Shown: positions 60,370-64,000 of the stretch, piece after piece | How the letters are laid out: every line of letters begins with the position of its first letter | Position numbering within the stretch: position 1 is the stretch's first letter | Source of the DNA: Streptomyces xylophagus | GTDB taxonomy: Bacteria; Actinomycetota; Actinomycetes; Streptomycetales; Streptomycetaceae | NCBI RefSeq assembly: GCF_000716435.1 | Contig: NZ_JNWO01000030.1 | Coordinates: 1 to 64,000 of the forward strand | DNA: 64,000 nt | Reading direction: 5' to 3' | Made by a program: the position numbers and the translations under genes | Notes under the pieces: model-generated | Told to the model about the DNA's origin: nothing | Database searches by the model: none | Seen by the model: only the letters and a program-made list of their open reading frames with translations

Positions 60370-61218
60370 TCAGGCGAAGAGTCGGCGCCAGGTCTCGGGG
60401 CCGGGGTAGCCGTCGGCGTCGGAGCCGGTCCACTTCTGGGCGTGCTGGAAGTCGACGACGTTGAGGCGGTCCGCCTCGCCCCAGTCGCGGGACGGGCCGA
60501 CGCGGTAGTGCTTGCCGTAGCCCTTGCGCACGAGCTGCTGGCCCAGCAGGAGAATCGACACGTTCGACTTGCCGGGCCCGAAGGCGCTTCGGCCGGGGAA
60601 CACCGGCGGACCCGGCTTGGGCGTCGTCGACGTCGTGGTCGGCCACTTCGGCATCGGGCCCGGGTCCGTGTGCGTGTTCTCGGGCGTCTGGCCGTGGCCG
60701 TAGTGCCCGCCCTCCGTCTCCCAGACATGCTCGCTGCGGTTCGCCTTCCAGGTCGGGGCGCCCATCGGCCAGACGTCCGGCACCCCCCAACTCCGAGCCC
60801 AGGCCAGGATCTTGTCGAGTCCCGTGGCCGGAGTGTCCCGGACGGTCGCGTATGCCTTCCCCTTCACGCGGCAGTACGGGAAGAACAGCGTCTCGACTTG
60901 GAGGCACACCTTCCCGGTGCGGTTGGTACGGGTGCCGCCGGCGGTGTCGACGACCGACTTGGACCGGCTGTTCGCCGGATAGAACTGGGCGGTCCTGCCC
61001 GTGAAGGGATCCCAGAGCAGATGCGGCGCGACTCCCTTGCCGCTGCCGGTGAAGTACTGCACGAGCTTGTCGAACGACACGAGATCGGCGGGCTTGGCCA
61101 GCGTGGCGTTCTTGTCCCACGTGATGTGCCAGATGACGCGTGGGTCGTACTGCGTATCGGTGGGTGCGGTGTCGCTGAGCGGATGCCGCTCAGCTCCAGG
61201 CAGCCAGAGATCAGGCAT
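60370..61218 (-). CDS. Endolysin (amidase-like + peptidoglycan-binding domain)
   Basis: 282 aa from ATG 61218. The N-terminal domain has IWHITWDKNA, HLLWDPFTGRTAQFYP, NRTGKVCLQVETLFFPY and ENTHTDPGPMPKWP, the His/His pattern of zinc amidase-2 lysins. A Thr/Pro linker follows. The C-terminal ~85 residues (VSILLLGQQLVRKGYGKHYR, FQHAQKWTGSDADGYPGPET) are a peptidoglycan-binding-1-type unit. There is no signal peptide, so release depends on a holin. It marks this region as phage-derived. Confidence 0.83.
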   Translation of the reverse strand: MPDLWLPGAERHPLSDTAPTDTQYDPRVIWHITWDKNATLAKPADLVSFDKLVQYFTGSGKGVAPHLLWDPFTGRTAQFYPANSRSKSVVDTAGGTRTNRTGKVCLQVETLFFPYCRVKGKAYATVRDTPATGLDKILAWARSWGVPDVWPMGAPTWKANRSEHVWETEGGHYGHGQTPENTHTDPGPMPKWPTTTSTTPKPGPPVFPGRSAFGPGKSNVSILLLGQQLVRKGYGKHYRVGPSRDWGEADRLNVVDFQHAQKWTGSDADGYPGPETWRRLFA

Positions 61219-61258
61219 GGCGCGTTCCTTGTTCTCCCCCGCGCCTGCTGTTCTGAGC

Positions 61259-61582
61259 CTACAGTCCGAGCTTGCCGGTCACGATCGCGACGATCACGCC
61301 CACCACGATCGGGGCCACGAGGGCGGTAAGAGCCAACCGCCGTACACCGCGGGCCTCTTGGCGCTCCGTCTCGCGCTCGCGCCGCATCTGGGCGATGTCG
61401 TCCTCGACGGCTTTGAGCCGTACCTCGTCAGTCCGCCGGTCGGCGTCGTACTGGATCTTCGTCACCATCTCGGCGAGCCGCGCGCTAAAGGCAGCGAAGT
61501 CGGCGCGCAGGTCGTCGCGCATCTGCTGCATGGCCCGCAGCAGTTCCCACGGCGTGGGGTCCTGTCCCGGCGGCGCGGTCAC
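61259..61582 (-). CDS. Coiled-coil, C-terminally anchored phage membrane protein
   Basis: 107 aa from GTG 61582. A long helix (LRAMQQMRDDLRADFAAFSA through VEDDIAQMRRERETERQEA) precedes a C-terminal helix LALTALVAPIVVGVIVAIVT. Such proteins sit beside phage lysins and may act in lysis, as holin or spanin-like partner; the exact role is unknown. Confidence 0.7.
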   Translation of the reverse strand: MTAPPGQDPTPWELLRAMQQMRDDLRADFAAFSARLAEMVTKIQYDADRRTDEVRLKAVEDDIAQMRRERETERQEARGVRRLALTALVAPIVVGVIVAIVTGKLGL

Positions 61583-61722
61583 GGCGCTCCCTTCGGCAGC
61601 CCCGCGCCGCTGAAGATCAGTCTATGCGGGACGAGTAACTGCCTGTGGACGGCGAAGGCGCGAGACACCAGCGGAAGCCGAGCCGTTACCCAAGACTCAC
61701 CGCCCTCTTTCACGGCGCTCAT
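61579..61722 (-). CDS. Possible small protein, 47 aa
   Basis: ATG 61722 opens a 47-residue frame (begins MSAVKEGGESWVTARLPLVS) whose stop overlaps the next GTG (GTGA). The overlap suggests translational coupling, but the ribosome-binding site is weak and no homology is recognised. Confidence 0.3.
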   Translation of the reverse strand: MSAVKEGGESWVTARLPLVSRAFAVHRQLLVPHRLIFSGAGLPKGAP

Positions 61723-61867
61723 GCTCACCGGGTTGATCGCGCACCGCGACTACCTCTTGTCCAGGTGCAGGACAGGCCAATGACCCGTAAAGCAGGCTGC
61801 CGACGCAGCGTGGGCATGAGCATGCTGATCCAACTGGCTGTCAAAAACCAGGTCGGAGGGGAATCTG

Positions 61868-62845
61868 ATGCTCCGTATCCATTTCACCGACGCGGACCTG
61901 GCGCGTACACGCATGGCGGCCGAGCCGGATCCCCTGTGGGAGATCGGGTTGAGCCTGTGCAGGTTCCAGACCCGGCAGGGGCGGTGGGCGTACGCCGGGT
62001 GGTACCGGGACACCAGGCAGCGGCTGGCCGAGACCGGGCTGGACCGCATGGTGCGCACCACGCTCATACCGCTGTTCCCCAGAGCCACGTACTACCCAGA
62101 CTTCCTCAATCCCGCCGAGGCGGCGGACGGCCTCGACGCGGGACTCGCGGCCATCGTGACGACTCCGCCGGACCGGATCCGGCGTGAAGTGAGGCACTTC
62201 GCCGACGTCACGACCGCGCCCTCCTGGGCGGAGCGCCTGGTGGAACGGGACGTACGCGAAGACATAGCCGACTGCCTACGGCGGTACTACGACACGGCCA
62301 TCGCGCCCTACCGCGAACACGCCCAGGCCCGGATCGACGCGGAGCGGTCGATCCGGGCCCGAGCACTTCTGCACGGCGGCGCAGAGGCACTTCTGCGCGG
62401 CCTCGGACCCACCATGCGATGGCGGGCCCCCGTACTGCATGTCGAATATCCCGCCGATGACTGCGATCTCCACCTCGGCGGACGCGGGCTGCTGCTCGTG
62501 CCGTCGTACTTCTGCTGGGGATGGCCGATCGCGCTGGCGGACCCCCTGCTGCCGCCAGTACTCGTCTACCCCCTCCTCCACGAGGAGCCCGCCCCCAGGG
62601 ACACGAACACCGCACCCCTCACCGTACTGCTGGGCCGGACCCGGGCCCTCGTGCTGCGGGCCACGGCAGCTGGAGCCACCACCGGGGAACTCGCACGCGC
62701 GGCCGGCGTCTCGGCGCCGGCCGCCAGCAAGCACACGACCGCCCTGCGCGACGCGGGCCTCATCAGCAGCCACCGGCACGGTCCATCGGTCCTGCACACC
62801 CTCACACCTCTCGGTGCATCCCTACTGCGCGCTGCCCCAAGATGA
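61868..62845 (+). CDS. ArsR-type winged-helix regulator with large N-terminal domain
   Basis: 325 aa from ATG 61868 behind GGAGGGGAA. The C-terminal 75 residues are an ArsR/MarR-type wHTH (TTGELARAAGVSAPAASKHT, then LRDAGLISSHRHG). The first 250 residues (LRIHFTDADLARTRMAAEPD, LLVPSYFCWGWPIAL) match a family of Streptomyces regulators of unknown signal. Rightward and alone, probably chromosomal or flanking the phage region. Confidence 0.82.
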   Translation: MLRIHFTDADLARTRMAAEPDPLWEIGLSLCRFQTRQGRWAYAGWYRDTRQRLAETGLDRMVRTTLIPLFPRATYYPDFLNPAEAADGLDAGLAAIVTTPPDRIRREVRHFADVTTAPSWAERLVERDVREDIADCLRRYYDTAIAPYREHAQARIDAERSIRARALLHGGAEALLRGLGPTMRWRAPVLHVEYPADDCDLHLGGRGLLLVPSYFCWGWPIALADPLLPPVLVYPLLHEEPAPRDTNTAPLTVLLGRTRALVLRATAAGATTGELARAAGVSAPAASKHTTALRDAGLISSHRHGPSVLHTLTPLGASLLRAAPR

Positions 62846-63462
62846 ATGCGTCCAGGAGAGGTCGCGGCGACTGATGAGCTCGATCGGCTACCCCGATGCG
62901 GCTAAGTCAGCGGCGCTTCAACGGGCGGACGATGCAGGGCTGACGTTGTCATGTGCGGCACGGTTCGTGGCGGCCTGTCAGGTCGGTGACACCCCTGGCC
63001 ATGACCACCCGGCGCAACCGCGTCACGAGAGCCCTTCCCACGGCGGGAGCGAAGGGCATCAAGGCCAGCCTCCGTCGCAATGCCAGCGCCCCTCACGCCC
63101 CCACACACGCCGGCCTCGGAGGAACACGAACCGGGGACCACTAGGCCACGCCAAAGCCCTCTTCGGAGAACGGGCCGACACGGCAGCCTCCGCGCCGGAA
63201 CAGCCGAGTAACATGAATGTGGAGTATGTGATTCCGCACGCGTGAACTCGGCCTTTTCCTTCTGGGTAAACAGCATGGACAGCCTGACCCACCGGCGGCA
63301 AGGTGAATTCAGACAGCTCCCCATGGCGGGTGCCGCGGAGGCTTTTCCCGTGCATTCTGCGCAGTTCCTCTGTCGATGCCTGTCCCGGACGCAAGGTCGC
63401 GCGAGAAGCGAAACCCTGTGAAGCGCGCCGTTTCCGGGATCCCACCCAAAGGAGTTCAGATC
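62846..63462. other. 617-bp stretch without a supported gene
   Basis: Neither strand has a frame with a convincing start, ribosome-binding site and recognisable product. It presumably contains the promoter of the secreted protein gene. Confidence 0.4.
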
Positions 63463-63891
63463 ATGGTCTACAGCCGTAGCCTCCGTCCCGCCCTCACCAC
63501 ACTGACCGTACTCGCCGGGTCCCTGGTCGGTGTAGCCGCGACGCCAGTTGCGGCCAATGCCGCCATAACCCCTGCCTCCTCCGGCGGCGGGTGCGCCCAG
63601 GGAGGGACCGAAGGCGTCGTGGTGTCGTCCTGCATCAGCGCGTCCGGCGCGAACCTGGAACCCGACACCTACATCACCAAAGACCCGGGCTGCACCGCAG
63701 CAGAACTGCACTTGATCGACTACACGGCAAGTACATTGACCATCCATCCCATTAGCTGCGCCACAGGACACCAAGGGCCGTTCCCCATCAAAGGAACCAA
63801 CGGCCACGTCTATCGCAACATCACCGTAATCTACCTGTCTGACGGCGATGCATCGTCGATCCCGAGCCCAGCCTTGACTTTCTTCAACTAG
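63463..63891 (+). CDS. Small secreted protein
   Basis: 142 aa from ATG 63463 with AAAGGAG upstream. Signal peptide LTTLTVLAGSLVGVAATPVA with ANA cleavage. The mature ~110 residues contain four Cys (GGGCAQGG, VVSSCISAS, DPGCTAAEL, PISCATGH), likely two disulfides, and a beta-rich pattern. No family recognised. Extracellular role unknown. The last 109 bases after it contain no gene. Confidence 0.75.
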   Translation: MVYSRSLRPALTTLTVLAGSLVGVAATPVAANAAITPASSGGGCAQGGTEGVVVSSCISASGANLEPDTYITKDPGCTAAELHLIDYTASTLTIHPISCATGHQGPFPIKGTNGHVYRNITVIYLSDGDASSIPSPALTFFN

Positions 63892-64000
63892 GGGCTTTCC
63901 GTAATTCCTGAGGGCGCACGATGCCAGCTCCGACACATCGCCGCATTGTCGGCGCGTGCGAACACGCCAGGACAGCTTGGGGTTTCCCCAAACTCCCGGC

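Noticed and set aside
61645..62187. Rightward open frame before the ArsR-like gene
   Set aside because: It overlaps the well-supported ArsR-like gene in another frame and has no recognisable product.
62902..63936. Leftward 344-codon frame across the end of the window
   Set aside because: No ribosome-binding site, antisense to the secreted protein with a clear signal peptide.

Overview
The window is high-GC actinobacterial DNA, almost certainly from a Streptomyces-type chromosome. GTG and TTG starts are frequent, genes commonly overlap by 4 bp (ATGA/GTGA), a malonyl-CoA synthetase (matB) lies close to an MreB-like gene (mbl), and LAxTG, RHS and LamG-type secreted proteins are present. No complete rRNA or tRNA gene was found.

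Region 1 (1-16.1 kb, chromosomal). A rightward cluster encodes an acyltransferase fragment, two methyltransferases, a membrane permease and a Trm112-like protein. An IS607-type element (serine recombinase plus TnpB) interrupts it. Then come a leftward ATP-grasp ligase, a MerR-PP2C fusion behind a MerR-type promoter, matB with a fused carboxyltransferase that carries an expanded repeat, and mbl overlapping a sensor-kinase-like gene. A secreted protein with an HNH-like motif and a DUF1932-type dehydrogenase follow.

Region 2 (16.1-35.4 kb, surface and secreted proteins). A giant leftward RHS/YD-repeat protein has two lectin insertions, a Hint domain and a C-terminal toxin-like tip; a small candidate immunity gene follows it. 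Divergent to it is a 1334-aa secreted FG-GAP/LamG protein. Two truncated metabolic genes meet at a deletion scar, then come a LAxTG cell-wall protein and a second LamG protein.

Region 3 (33.07-37.0 kb, island boundary). Two 87-bp direct repeats carry the 3' half of a tRNA with a CAT anticodon. They look like left attachment sites of two related integrative elements in tandem. IS fragments and a broken PIN-toxin gene lie between them.

Region 4 (37.0-43.8 kb, candidate defence module). An LCAT-like lipase overlaps a 1784-aa STAND NTPase that has an N-terminal transglutaminase/cysteine-protease-like domain and 16 TPR-like repeats. An IS630 remnant abuts its 3' end.

Region 5 (44.4-61.7 kb, phage-derived early and lysis genes, nearly all leftward). 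It encodes a coiled-coil membrane protein, endolysin, small membrane protein, HTH proteins, Sak4-like ATPase, Cas4-like nuclease, RusA-like resolvase, a replication-type HTH protein with in-gene palindromic iterons, C5 and N6-type methylases, a WhiB-like regulator and many small proteins. It appears to be controlled by a repeated promoter (TGCATATAGAAT) and a repeated leader around the Shine-Dalgarno. A candidate small RNA opposite one end is complementary to that leader. No integrase, capsid or tail gene is visible, so the element continues beyond the window or is partial.

Region 6 (61.9-64 kb). An ArsR-like regulator and a small secreted protein lie here, with an empty stretch between them.
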